This document shows positions 47,949 through 60,655 of a DNA stretch of 64,000 nucleotides, in pieces. The notes below the pieces were generated by a model. That model made no database searches. It was not told where the DNA came from and saw nothing but the letters and a program-made list of their open reading frames with translations. Source of the DNA: Cystobasidium ongulense (lineage: Eukaryota; Basidiomycota; Cystobasidiomycetes; Cystobasidiales; Cystobasidiaceae); the NCBI GenBank assembly GCA_022835595.1, contig BQUP01000013.1, forward strand, positions 1 to 64,000. Reading direction: 5' to 3'. A program made the translations under genes and the position numbers. Within the stretch, counting starts at the first letter, position 1. Each line of letters begins with the position of its first letter.

Positions 47949-50047
47949 ATGCAGAGATTGCGCCCGACTACCAGGGCAGCTCAATGCTGTAAAAGCAGTA
48001 CAGCGAGCGTCCGTTCGCTCTCAAGCGTGCGAGCTATCCACCAACCTGTACCGTCATGTTCAAGTCGCCCAGCGGAATGGTTTAGGAGCAAGACTGCAGG
48101 CCGAATTGAAGCTATTGGACCAGCGCGGTCTCGATGTATGAGTTCTTCGATTCCAAGGATGACAGAGGCTCCTGACGTTCAAGGACGTCGGGCTGTGATT
48201 GACGTTGGAGAAGAGGTGAGTCTTGGAGAGTGAAATTGCTGGCCGGTCGCTCGTAGCCTTAGCGGCACGCTCGGCCGACCATGCACCGTCAGGCAACGCT
48301 GACAGATGAACAACACCGCAGCCTCTGGTCAAGACTACGAACAATCAGAAGGCACGCATCCTGACCCTCAACAAGCCTCGAGCTCTAAACGCTTTGAACA
48401 GAGGAATGATCGACATCCTGCAACCGCAACTGGAGGTACGGCAGAAGCTGCAGGAGAGTAGTGATACTGTCAGCTGACCCTTGAGGTATCGTAGATGTAC
48501 GAAGCCACACCATCAAGCAATTTGATCATCCTGAAGGGTGAAGGCCGTGCCTTCTGCGCAGGCGGAGACGTTAAAGGTTTGTACTTCTTCAGCAAGCTTA
48601 CCACTCAGGGTATCGAAGGCTAAGTGACATGATCACAGCCATAACAGAAGCCGTCAAAGAGCCCTCGAAGCGACAGGAAGCTGTAGACTTCTTCCGAGAC
48701 GAGTACACTCTCGACCAGACGATCGCGCTTATGAAGAAACCGGTCGTAAGCTTTATGGACGGTGCGACTAGTGAGCCTACATTGCTCTGGATGTGTATAT
48801 ATCATCCCTCTCTGATGATGTTACTTCTTCTTCAGTGGGCGGCGGTGTAGGCCTTTCTGTGCACGCATCATTCCGAATCGCGACGGAAAATACTGTCTTT
48901 GCTATGCCTGAAGTGAGTTATCCGCCTCTTATGCATACCCTGCTTCGCTCGGAAAAGGCACGCAGATCTCACACTTCTTCTCCTATAGACGGACATTGGT
49001 TTATTCCCAGATGTAGGGGCAAGCTTCTTCCTGTCGCGCCTCGATGGTCAACTAGGCACCTATCTCGGTCTAACAGGAGAACAGCTCAAAGGATATGCGG
49101 TCTTCCAAGCCGGTATTGCAACGCATTACGTTCCTTCAGACCGCTTAGAGGCACTCGAAGATCGACTCGCTTCCCTGGAATTTGCACTCGACGCACCCTC
49201 TACCTCCCTGAAAGGTCAACGATTGATAGCATCTGTCATCGAAGAGTTCGTAGCTGATGTGGACACTCTGAAGTCATCATCATACGACTTCGTAGGAGTT
49301 AAAAGAGAAGTGATTGATAAAGCGTTCGATCAACCTAGAGTACCATTGATTGTTCAGGAATTACAGCAAGCGAAAGAGGAAAAGCCGGAATTGGCAGATT
49401 GGCTCGATGCTACCATCAAGAAGTTGGACTTCGTCAGCCCTACAAGTTTAGCTGTTGCCCTTGAAGCGATCAGGGAAGGGAAAGATCTTAACATTAACGA
49501 AGTCTTCGAGCGGGATCTTCGGCTAGCTTCGGTCTTTTGCGTAAGCTGATCATTCGAGATCTCGACAATTTGCCAGTGGTAGCTGAAATTCTGTCGCTTT
49601 CGAATTTAGAATCCCGATGTCGCGCCTGACTTTGTCACAGGTGTACAGCACCGCTTGACAGGAAGCAAGGAAGAAATGAAGAAGAACCGGGAAGTTCGAG
49701 CTTCATGGTCGCCATCTACCATCTCCGACATCTCGCATGAACAGGTTCGAAAGACTTTCTTCGCAGCTCCCTCTTCCTCAAGTGCTCAACTCCCGCCGTT
49801 GGATAAAAGCGACAAGCCTTACACTCAATATCCACACGTCCATTTCGCCTTGCCTAGTGAAGCTCTCATCGGGCGTGTAGTCAAAGGTGACACACCTGAC
49901 TCTGGCTCATTCGCGTTGAGCAAAAAAGAAGTGTTAGAATGGTTTGAACGTGAGTGGGATGGTAAGATAGGAACTAGCGAGAAAGTGTTGGAAGTACTTG
50001 AGAGAAGGACAAAGACCATGCAAGATGGAACATTGCAGTGGAAGTAG
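47949..50047 (+). CDS. EHD3: 3-hydroxyisobutyryl-CoA hydrolase, mitochondrial (Ehd3-like)
   Basis: Seven exons starting 47949-48215 and 48322 onward, last exon from about 49610 to 50047; about 540 residues. The N-terminus is a presequence rich in Arg and Ser ([20 protein letters not shown]). Crotonase-fold marks: [26 protein letters not shown] (oxyanion loop), [14 protein letters not shown], and [20 protein letters not shown] with the catalytic Glu/Asp. The C-terminal half has LTGEQLKGY and the HIBCH-specific domain ending TLQWK. It hydrolyses 3-hydroxyisobutyryl-CoA in valine breakdown. In yeast the orthologue is also a mitoribosomal small-subunit protein (mS47), which could apply here. Confidence 0.92.
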
Positions 50048-50396
50048 TGTACGCTGAGGTCGAGTCCGAAGCTCATATACTTGTATGATACTAAATAATT
50101 TCGGGAAAAAAAAAGGCAGAATGACACACAGGGAAGGTATCAACCTGAGCTTTCTGTAACGAGCTCGGAGTGCTGATACTGCAGTGGCACCAATGTGTAT
50201 TTTTGGCAAGGGCTGTTGCCTCCTTCATCGACTTGCACTTTATCACTTGCACTATTCTTACCGCAATGACGATGACGGCCAACTTGGAAAAGACGCGCCT
50301 TGTGACTCTTGACCGTCACCAAGTATATTGCGAGGAACACGCACACGATGCCGACGTAGCAAAAGCAGAGCAAAACACAACGCACAAAGTGCAGCA
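50048..50396. promoter_or_regulatory. Intergenic region before VPS33
   Basis: 349 bases between two same-strand genes. An A9 run lies near 50105-50113 just after the hydrolase stop and may mark its 3' end. No TATA element or gene is evident. Confidence 0.35.
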
Positions 50397-53300
50397 ATGG
50401 CAATCAGGCTGCCTGCTGGTCCGGCAGCGTCTACAGCGCATCAGCCAGCAGCAGCCTCGCCGGCAAGCAACAACGATGCAGCGTCGTCGATGAGCTCTGG
50501 TGCTGCAAGTCTGCCCGATGTGACAGCCTTCAGTGCGTTGGCCAGACGTGCTCTGACCGACTCGCTGGACAGGGTGCGTTGCGTTGTGATGCCTGCTTGG
50601 GCGCGGTCCTCGAGCTGATTCCAGGTCGTCTTGCGTCGATGTCCTCGGCTGTCAGATCGCAGGTGCAAAGACGCTCGTGCTGGACGCTAAGCTTGCTGGT
50701 CCTCTCGGCTTGGTCGCAGAGATGAGTCTGCTGCGAGTAAGCGACGCTGTTCGCTTCTACCTCGCCCGTTTCTGTGCTCGATGCTGAGCCTTGTGGCAGG
50801 ACCATGGCGTCGACCGCCTCTTTTGGCTCGAAGCAGGCGCACTTTCGCAGGCGCAGAAGAACATTGTCTATGTCTGCAGAGCTGAGATTGGTCTGATGCG
50901 CATTATTGCAGGTGAGTGGTCGTCTTGCTCGTTGCCTGTCTATCTTCCATCTATCCATTCGTTGCACCTCTTGCTAGTATACTCCGAGATATCTACCTTG
51001 TGACCGCATTGGCTTCCATAGGCAGATGGCGCTCAGGTGTTTACGATCTAAGGCACCACAGCTCGAGCAATGACTCCCTCTTTCCTGAGCCAACTCTTCC
51101 CATCGTCCCCCCTCCTTTTCCTCCCATCCCACCGTTACCACATTACCCATCCCTTCCCGGACCATATTAGCCCATCGCCCTTGATCATCCCTACGATGAG
51201 ACTCCTACAAGAGCTTGGGTCAGTCAGTGTCCGAACATTCACTATTCACGCTTCTTTTGCCGAGCGCAGTCCTATTTCTCGAGGTGCATCATGTCTTGGT
51301 GTATCTCCGAGTCCGTTTTATCGCTTCTACGATGCGCGCTCTTTCTATGCAGATGATATATCTTCCCATCCTCTTGCCTGCTTTTCTTCTCATCACTTCC
51401 GGATATCTCTCGCTTCCAACCACGCTTCCTTCTTTTTAGCCTGAGGGTAATCACAAATAGGCGGATTTAGCTGACGAACAATGGCAAATATTCCCCATTA
51501 ACTGCGGAAAGACCAAATCAAAGCGGCTCCCGCAGCTCTCAATCACACGTATACTATCCTCTTATGTCCCCGCGTGACTTCAGTATGCGCCTCGACACTA
51601 GAAGACCTCGGTGTCTTAGGATCGGTAGATATATTCGAGTTTCCAATGGCCCTAATTCCTCTGGAGCGAGATTTGCTATCGATGGAGTTAGGGGCACAAT
51701 CCTACAAAGACATCTTTCTGGACTCGAATTACGATGCTATATATGAAATGGCAAGATCTCTCTTGACCTTGCAAAGGGCCTTCGGCTTAATTCCTAGGTT
51801 GATTGGGAAAGGTGATGCGGCGAGGGTAAGCGAGTCGATCTAAGGACCTTGTTTAATTACAGCAACTAAACAGCACTTCGCGTTCCTTTCCGATTTCAGC
51901 GCCTCGTCGACGTCATGTCCCGCTTGAGAAAAGAATCGGCCTCATCTCCATCTTCGTCAACTTCGGCTTCGTCCTCCTCACTATCCAGCAACTACGGCCA
52001 GATAGACTCCATGATCATTCTGGACCGGCAAGTAGACATGGTCACCCCATTATGCACTCAACTTACGTATGAAGGCCTCATAGACGAGATTGTCGGAATC
52101 AAGAATTCTTTCGTCGAGGTCGATCCTGCTTTAACGAATCCCGTACCTCCTACACCTTCTTCTTCCTCCGCTCCTCAATTTGGAGCTCTCGCTGCTCCCC
52201 CGAAAAAAAAGAAGCATCTATTATCTACACTTGGAAATGCTGCCTCTTCATCGTCTGCTTCGCAACTGCCACAGCAAGGACAGGGTACACCTCCAGGTGG
52301 TGATCCTCTCTTTGGCGAACTTAGGGATAAGAACTTTACTATAGTTGGTGCTCTACTCAATAGAGTTGCCAAGAGAATAAATCTGGAATACGAGCAGAGA
52401 CATGCTGCTCAGACTGTTTCTCAGATGAGGGACTTTGTTGGCAGATTGAGTGGATTACAAGCTGAGCATCAGGCTTTGCGCTTGCGTGAGTGTTGTCGCT
52501 TCTATCCTCAGATCCTTCGAGCGTTTTCTAACTGAATCTTGGAATCTTGGTGTGATGTGCTGTAGATACTGGTCTCACCGAGCAAATTATGTCGGTCACC
52601 ACGTCAGACGAATTCAACAAGGTATTGGAAATACAACAGAGTAAGACGGTCAACGCGCTTAATTCGTTCGAAAAGGCTAAGATTGCGACTGACCTGAAAG
52701 CTTTACTTTTTCAGATTTAATCGCAGGCTTGGACCTTTTTAGTCAAGAGAATAACATTCGGGATCTTATCAACCAAGAAGCAAATCCGACTGCCGTCCTG
52801 CGCTTGATATGTCTATACAGTCTCGTGTCCGGTGGATTCAAGCCAAAAATATTCGAAGAATTCCAGCGGGAGTTCTTGCAGACATATGGTTATGATTATC
52901 TACCTACCTTCGTACATCTTACGGACCTCAGCCTCTTCTATCGCACTGCTGGAACCAAATCGCCTTTCGCTCAAAGTCGCAGGCCTCTCAAACTTGTTGT
53001 TGATGATGTCGACGAGTCTGCTCCAGAAGATGTTTCTTACGTATACTCTGGATATGCTCCAGTGAGCGTGAGACTGGTACAGCATGCTTTGGGCCTTGGG
53101 GCCTCCAGCGGAGGCTTTGTCGGAGGTATCGGCGGAGCTGGGGCAAGAGAGCGGAATGGAGCTGTCCTGAATGGATGGAAAGGGCTAGATGATATTATGC
53201 AAACGCTGCCAGGTTGCGTTTTCGAAGAATTCCAAAAACCAGACGATCAAAGCAGACGACGGCGTGAGTAATATCCCCTTCCATTCCATTGGCAATGTCA

Positions 53301-53523
53301 TAACTAATGGGCCAACTCTTTTATAGATGCTTACTCGCAAGACCAGCTCCCAGTCACTGTTGTTTGCTTTTTGGGCGGGTGTACGTATACTGAGATTGCA
53401 GCATTGCGCTTTACAAGCCAACGCATGACTGGTAGAAAGCTGATCATAGTTACAACGGGTATAATCAACGGTGGGACAATTATGGACAATTTGGGGCCTC
53501 CGAAAGCTCAAAAGGGACAGTAG
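50397..53523 (+). CDS. VPS33: Vps33, Sec1/Munc18 subunit of HOPS/CORVET
   Basis: Exons: 50397-50573, 50656-50736, 50800-50911, 51512-51825, 51900-52484, and at least three more to 53523. The start MAIRLPAGPAASTAHQ leads to FSALARRALTDSLDR, then AGAKTLVLDAKLAGPLGLVA and DHGVDRLFWLEAG, the Vps33 domain-1 pattern. IIADQIKAAP spans the exceptional 600-base intron. Later come SMIILDRQVDMVTPLCTQLT (SM-family signature), a lineage-specific Ser/Pro/Lys insert (about residues 300-350), NPTAVLRLICLYSLVSGG, a Gly-rich insert (ASSGGFVGGIGGAG), and CFLGGCTYTEIAALRF near the end. Vps33 binds SNAREs on the vacuole/late endosome for HOPS-driven fusion. Confidence 0.93.
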
Positions 53524-53774
53524 AATTGGTATAGATATTCAGGGCATTTGATGCAGACCTGTAGCAAAACATCATGTAAAGGTAGCTTTGGACGTCACGA
53601 TGATGCGAAATGGAACGAGCATTCATGTGAAGCTTTGTTCACTTGTGTTGCTCGCGCTCGCGGTACAAGGCAGTCTACTCGCCTCAGCTCTTTGTCTATT
53701 GCTACATGTTCCGTATCAGGCAAACTGCCACAGTACTTTGCATTACCCATGTCGTGCTCATCCTTACAACTTCA

Positions 53775-55600
53775 TTAAGTCAATTTCAACTGAATGCTAA
53801 GCTGAATCGGGAGAGCAGGATCTGTCACATTGATCTCATCATCCGGCTTGACCAGCTCGCCGAGTGTCTTCTCTAAGTTCGCATGTGTGACTTTAGCGAA
53901 TGAAGTCGAGCCTTCCCAATACAAAGGCTCAGTACCAATTGATAGCGAGGGTTTCTTGAGTTGCCTGCGGAAAGGAAACGACTGGACATCAGTATTGCTT
54001 CCAATTGTTCAGAGAATACATTCTTACACGTTGGGCTTGAGCTTCAGGTCATCTATGAACTCTTGCAAAGTCTGTGAAGCGGGTGCTGTCATCTCGATAA
54101 CTTCCCCTCCACATACAGGGCACTCGGGAAGCTTTTCATAGTTGAAGGTGTACGTATAGGGTGCTCTTGTGCCGGAGTAGGACCTTGAAGAGGCAAACAT
54201 CGTTAGTAAGGAATGGCTCGAAGCTGTTGTAGATTTTGTTTCGTACATATAATTCTGGAGGAAAGGTGCACTGTTTGTAGCTATCTTGAAGGCTTCGTTG
54301 CAGATTGCTGCTGATACAATAGCATTGGTAGAGGCGATTGCGGGAATCTGGAAAGGCTTTTGTCAGCACGTCAAGTTGTATAGCAAAGCTTTGACAACGC
54401 ACAATGTTCTTCACGACGCCTTGCGTCAAGCTCCAGGTGACTCCCTCAATTTTGTAAGTCTGAGCTCGCTTAAGAGCAACCTCGTAAAGCCAGCTAATGT
54501 GATCAGGATCATCTTTGTCCAGCTTCTTCTGACCGTAAATTTTCGGCCATTCCAGCTCAAAAGCCCAGGCGATGCAATGCTCGGGTAATCGTGGCGTACT
54601 TTGAATTGTGCAGATGGGGTAGGTTTGACGAGGTGCGTGTAGATTGAGCCCACATTCATAGCATGCTGTAATTGTAGGTAAGATAACTCTTGCTTGTCCA
54701 GCAAAGCCTGTATCACATTCTGTCAGCCTCGCCCACTACTTCGCCTCTTTAGCGAACGGCTCACCTTCAGTTCCGCCGTCAAGCAGTGGCTTCAGACTTT
54801 CTGGATTCTCCTCGTCTACCAATGAAACTATCTTTGCGTTCAGCCAGCGTCGCGCTTCTATAGAATCTAGACCAGCCACGATAATGTTGAATTGCATGTA
54901 GTACTCGTCATCTTTGTCTTGAATCTTGCCAAAGTAGGGCGTAACTTTGACGCCAGGTACCCGCTGCATGATGAAGCGAGCGGCTACTTCGGCTTTGGGA
55001 TGTCCTACATCTTTCTGCCTGTGCATCGTCAAGGTTGTGGCGGTCGTAACAGGCGCTTGTCAGTGACAGGTTGTGGGAAGCCGAAACAGTATATTACTAC
55101 GCACCTGAATAGAAACTGTCGGTTGAGGTTGCTGATATCAATGGTGTCGAGGTCAATGACATGGATGTCCTTGAAGCCCAGCATAGCGAGGTTGGTGAGG
55201 ATCTCGCAGCCCAATCCACCAGCACCGACAACTAGGATCTTGAATTCGTCCCGTAGGCGAGTCTTTGTCTGCAAGAGAGGGAGCGACACGTCGCGGTGCA
55301 TCTTTCGGTCAGGTCTTGCAGTTCATGATGCTGCTGGTCGATCATCCACTGCCAGCAATCCAGCTCACCTCAGCACCTGGAACAAAGTCTGGCATGAATG
55401 CAGTGGGTCTCGATAGAATCTTGTCTACATGCCTGTAGCGTCCTGCAGGTGTTAGACGGTTTCAGCATGGTTGGACCTGGACTGCTGACCACCGCGCCTG
55501 TCTGCAGCGCATGTAGCGGATATGCAGCATGCTGACCTGGCCAGTCTGGCATGCTGGATGGGCCAGCGACGCCGTTCATGTGAGCGACCTCTGCTGCCAT
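53775..55600 (-). CDS. UBA3: Uba3, catalytic subunit of NEDD8/Rub1-activating enzyme
   Basis: ATG 55600 ([13 protein letters not shown]) is chosen because the conserved part [16 protein letters not shown] begins about 18 residues later. After an intron: [19 protein letters not shown] (ATP-binding GxGxxG), [40 protein letters not shown]-type junction, the catalytic Cys in [17 protein letters not shown], and [17 protein letters not shown] ubiquitin-fold domain closes the protein (PLSIG...EKTLGEL). Length about 430 residues is normal. With Ula1/NAE1 it charges Rub1/NEDD8 onto Ubc12 for cullin modification. At least seven introns; the stop is 53775-53777. Confidence 0.95.
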
Positions 55601-56223
55601 ATCTGCGGCTTTGTCCTCGCACAGTACTGTGTCGGTGGGCTGTCGAGGTGCAAGCTGCTCTATCAAGCAAACGCCTTCATACATGACTGCAGCTGTGCGC
55701 GGTGACCATTGATCAACCGAACAGACATACACTACAGTGCTTACAACGAGGTAGCGACGACTCTCTTATACCTTCTGCTCAAGGTATGCTGTCGTATGCG
55801 GTTGCGGGATTGCTTGCACTGCAGTCCTTCTTCAGCTGCAGTGATGGACCCACGTCTCTGGATTGGGTCTCGTCAATCATCACGGACAGTCACTGGTGAG
55901 CTGGTCAACATGCACACGTTATCGCAAACAAACACCACGCGCAAGTTTACGCGACAATAGCTGACTGTCTTCTTCACTGCTCCAGCATCGGACTACACCG
56001 AGCTTCCTGAACTCCACCCTATTGCCGGCCGATCATGCAACTAACTACCTTTGAGTTCGGCCGGGTGATGCTTTCTTGCGGACTCTGCGGAAGCGAGAAG
56101 CTCGATAGACGCGGGACCCCAGGACAGCTTCTCGTCTTGTCTTGTCTCTTCCTGTATCCCTAACATCCCTATTGGGCCTTTTCTCGGAGCAGCAAAACAG
56201 CACGCACAACGACTCGACAAAAG
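55601..56223. promoter_or_regulatory. Divergent promoter of UBA3 and the decarboxylase
   Basis: 623 bases. The UBA3 frame stays open to ATGs at 55684 and 55732, so a longer UBA3 N-terminus is possible. The rest, up to ATG 56224, is unremarkable: pyrimidine-rich before the start, CCGGCCG at about 56026-56032, and no TATA box. Confidence 0.4.
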
Positions 56224-57884
<1,661 letters not shown>

Positions 57885-57969
57885 GTAGTATGAGTCTGAG
57901 ATAATAATGTGTACTTCGTTATGATATCCGAGAGTCTACAAGTTACGCAGGGAACAATGAATAAGTACA

Positions 57970-59873
57970 TCATGAAAGGCGCTGTTCCAAGGTTGCAAGG
58001 CCACGTGCAACTTCAGCCTCTCCTTGCCAACCCCACATCCATTCATACCGACTTTGCAGGTTCTTTACTAGCCCATCTTTGTCTCCGTTGATCGCACCGT
58101 CGGCAAATTCCAGAACGCGTCCGAGCTCATTCGAGGTAGTCTTCACTCCCGTTGCGCGAGCATGTCTTTATAGAGAACGTGGAAGAATCAGTATGAGATA
58201 TGAGGTCTGCAGGCAGGAAATTGCCGAAATGACTAACCTAAGCTCGTTGTAGACTTGCAAAACTTCTTGAGCGTTACTTCTATCCAGTAGTTGAGAGGCG
58301 AAAAGTGCCGAGAGGGTATATGCAGACTCGATGGCCTGTGCAGCTCCTTGACCCTGTACATTTCAAGAAGTAAGCGACAGGCTCAATATCTCATAGCCAA
58401 GCGAGGAGCCGCACCTGGTGTGGGAGCGTAGCGGCAGCAGAATCGCCCATCAGACAAACATTTCCGACAGCATGTGTGGGTAAATCGGCTAATTCGTGCA
58501 GTGCCCATTTGTTGGGCTCTGTGATTGACTGTAATTCCATCATCAGTCTGTTATCACGTGTTTGACAGGCTGGGATGAGAACTAACCTCCAAGATTTTCT
58601 GGCAATCATCGCTCCAGTCTTCCCACCCATTCATCATCTCTTCGCGCGAGCCCTTGACGATCCATGCGTCACCTGACCATTCGGAGGATTTGCTTGCAGG
58701 GGTTCGGTCGCTGATGAAGGCTACGACATTCATGGTTTTACCTTCTTGAATTGGGAAAGTTAGAATGTGATGATCCTTGCCCAAGTACACTGCAAGAGGC
58801 AATCAGTACACGGGCGCCTTTCCAGAAGCACTGAAATACTCACTGGTACCCTTGCGAGCCTTCTCTCCAATCTTGGCGACCATGTCTTCCATTGGGATCA
58901 ACGCTCGATATGCAACCTGTTTTTTGGAGGTCAGGCAAAGTACCCGCTCATGGGGCACAAGAATTAGCTTACTGTGCGAGTGAACTTGGGCTTCAGATCT
59001 TCCGCCTTTACGCGGTCTCCAAGGAGAATGGGTCGAATGACGCTCTTGATACCATCTGCTGCAACAAGGATGTCCGCATCGTAAGATGTGCCGTCGGCGA
59101 AATATAACGTGACAGGCGCTTTGTCGCTGCCTTGATTGGCGGTCTCATATTTGGTAAGTCGCTTATCGAAGTTTGCTATGCCCTTGGGTATTCTTTCTAT
59201 CATCATGTCCAAAAATTCGGCTCTGAAAATTTGCTCGTGTTAGATCTGTCTAGCTTTGCCAAATCCAGCAATACTACTCACCTGTGTACTGTAGTATGAC
59301 CGCCCTTCTCGTAACAAGGCGTAGTTCCAATAACGTCATCACCGCCATTCTGAGCAACCTTATCTTTCTCTCCCCATCTCCAAACGAAGTAGACACCTGA
59401 TTCTTCATCGTCGTGTGTGAAAGCAAGCTTGCGGTATGGCTCGCTGAGTCCAAGCAGATTGAGCGCCTGTGGCGGGAGAAACCTGGTCAGTCAAGCACCC
59501 AACACAGCTCTGATTCAGGTTCATACACACCCTGAATGCATTTGGTCCAACTCCTACACCAGCACTGATTCACAGTATGGAAAGCGTTAGATCAGATGCT
59601 CATAAGGCCGTAAGATGGCTGAGTATTTTCCCACCCAATCTCTTTGAACTGCGGTGCTGCCTCGAATATCTGGAAAGTAATATTGGCTCCTTGTCGCTGT
59701 TGGTTTGCGAGGCCTAGGTATGCTCTTATGAGCACGAAGGTACTGAGCATGTAGTTAATTGCCGGCTCACCGAGAGCAAGTGCCAGTCCGCCTATTCCAC
59801 CTCCGACAATGGCGATCCGAATGGGAGGCTTCGCGGCGCCGTTAGCTTGATGTACTCCGTTGGTGGTGCCCAT
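57970..59873 (-). CDS. FAD-dependent aromatic monooxygenase (salicylate hydroxylase type)
   Basis: ATG 59873 gives MGTTNGVHQANG, then RIAIVGGGIGGLALAL (FAD GxGxxG). After introns: FQIFEAAPQFKEIG, GVGVGPNAFRALNLLGL, HRAEFLDMMIERIP, and the DG motif VAADGIKSVIRP. The GD motif is VCLMGDSAAATLPHQ, joined to GQGAAQAIESAYTLSAL; this run is the mark of class A flavoprotein hydroxylases. Stop is 57970-57972. About eight introns; length about 440 residues. The group hydroxylates salicylate (with decarboxylation to catechol, or at position 3) or similar aromatic acids using NAD(P)H and O2. The exact substrate is unproven. Confidence 0.9.
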
Positions 59874-60655
59874 GATGTCTTGTCCTTGTTCTTCTATATG
59901 GTCTCCTAGGTAAGCTGAACGTCAGGAGAAAGCAACAACTAACTTAGTAGGCCTACCGAATGCGCAGTGATCGTGGATTTGTTGCATTGTTGCCACTCTC
60001 TGGTCGGGCCTGGCCGAAGTTTCAAGTTGACGCTATGGTAGCCAGCGTGGACTGTGAACGCGCATAGTCAACACAAGAGCTTGTTCTGTGCTTCCTTCCT
60101 ACCGGGCAGTCCCGTCGTACTTTTGAGCCAGGCAAAACCGCTTCGGCATCCTCCGAAAGTCGGACACGCCACGAAAGGCCACTGAGAAATGCCCAAGAGC
60201 CAAGGCTTTCCACAGGCAGGGTAACAGTTTGCGCCGGACCCGCATCCTTAAATTGTGCATGGCAGGTAACGACCGGGACAACCAGCACTTTTGTAGACAC
60301 CAACCACTCCAGATGAGACTCTGTGTGCAGCTTGTCGTGCGCCTACATGCACACACACAGCTCGCAAACGTCCGTGGGGAATTGTGCGGCGAATACCGAA
60401 GGACCGTGTGGCGCTCCACTGAAAGCCTCTAAAAATAGGATCGGCAGTGGAATTGCAGCTGTTTGCAACGAAGGGTCATCGGAAATCCCATAAAATCGAA
60501 GCAGGACGGGAGATTGCGATGGAGGATAGGTACCTCCACTCCCCAGTGGACTATTCTTGAAGTTGAGGGCTCCAGCTTGCAAGGCTCTTCTCTGCTCCAT
60601 ATCAGACAAAGTTCGCTCGGAGAACCCGGGGCTCCCTTACGAGAACTCTTGCCCA
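59874..60655. promoter_or_regulatory. Divergent promoter of monooxygenase and MFS transporter
   Basis: 782 bases without a gene. Frames such as 60099-60419 on the minus strand have no support. CGG-N6-CCG occurs near 60390-60402 (cggcgaataccg), and a TATA-like CTAAAAATAGG near 60430-60440. A divergent arrangement would allow co-induction of the enzyme and the transporter. Confidence 0.4.

Noticed and set aside
47710-48141. 143-codon plus-strand frame overlapping the start of the 3-hydroxyisobutyryl-CoA hydrolase
   Set aside because: The overlapping frame from 47949 gives a proper mitochondrial presequence that splices into the hydrolase, so this frame is a shadow.
51070-51444. 124-codon frame within the VPS33 intron
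   Set aside because: Low-complexity Ser/Phe/His composition from a pyrimidine-rich stretch; no sign of a protein family.
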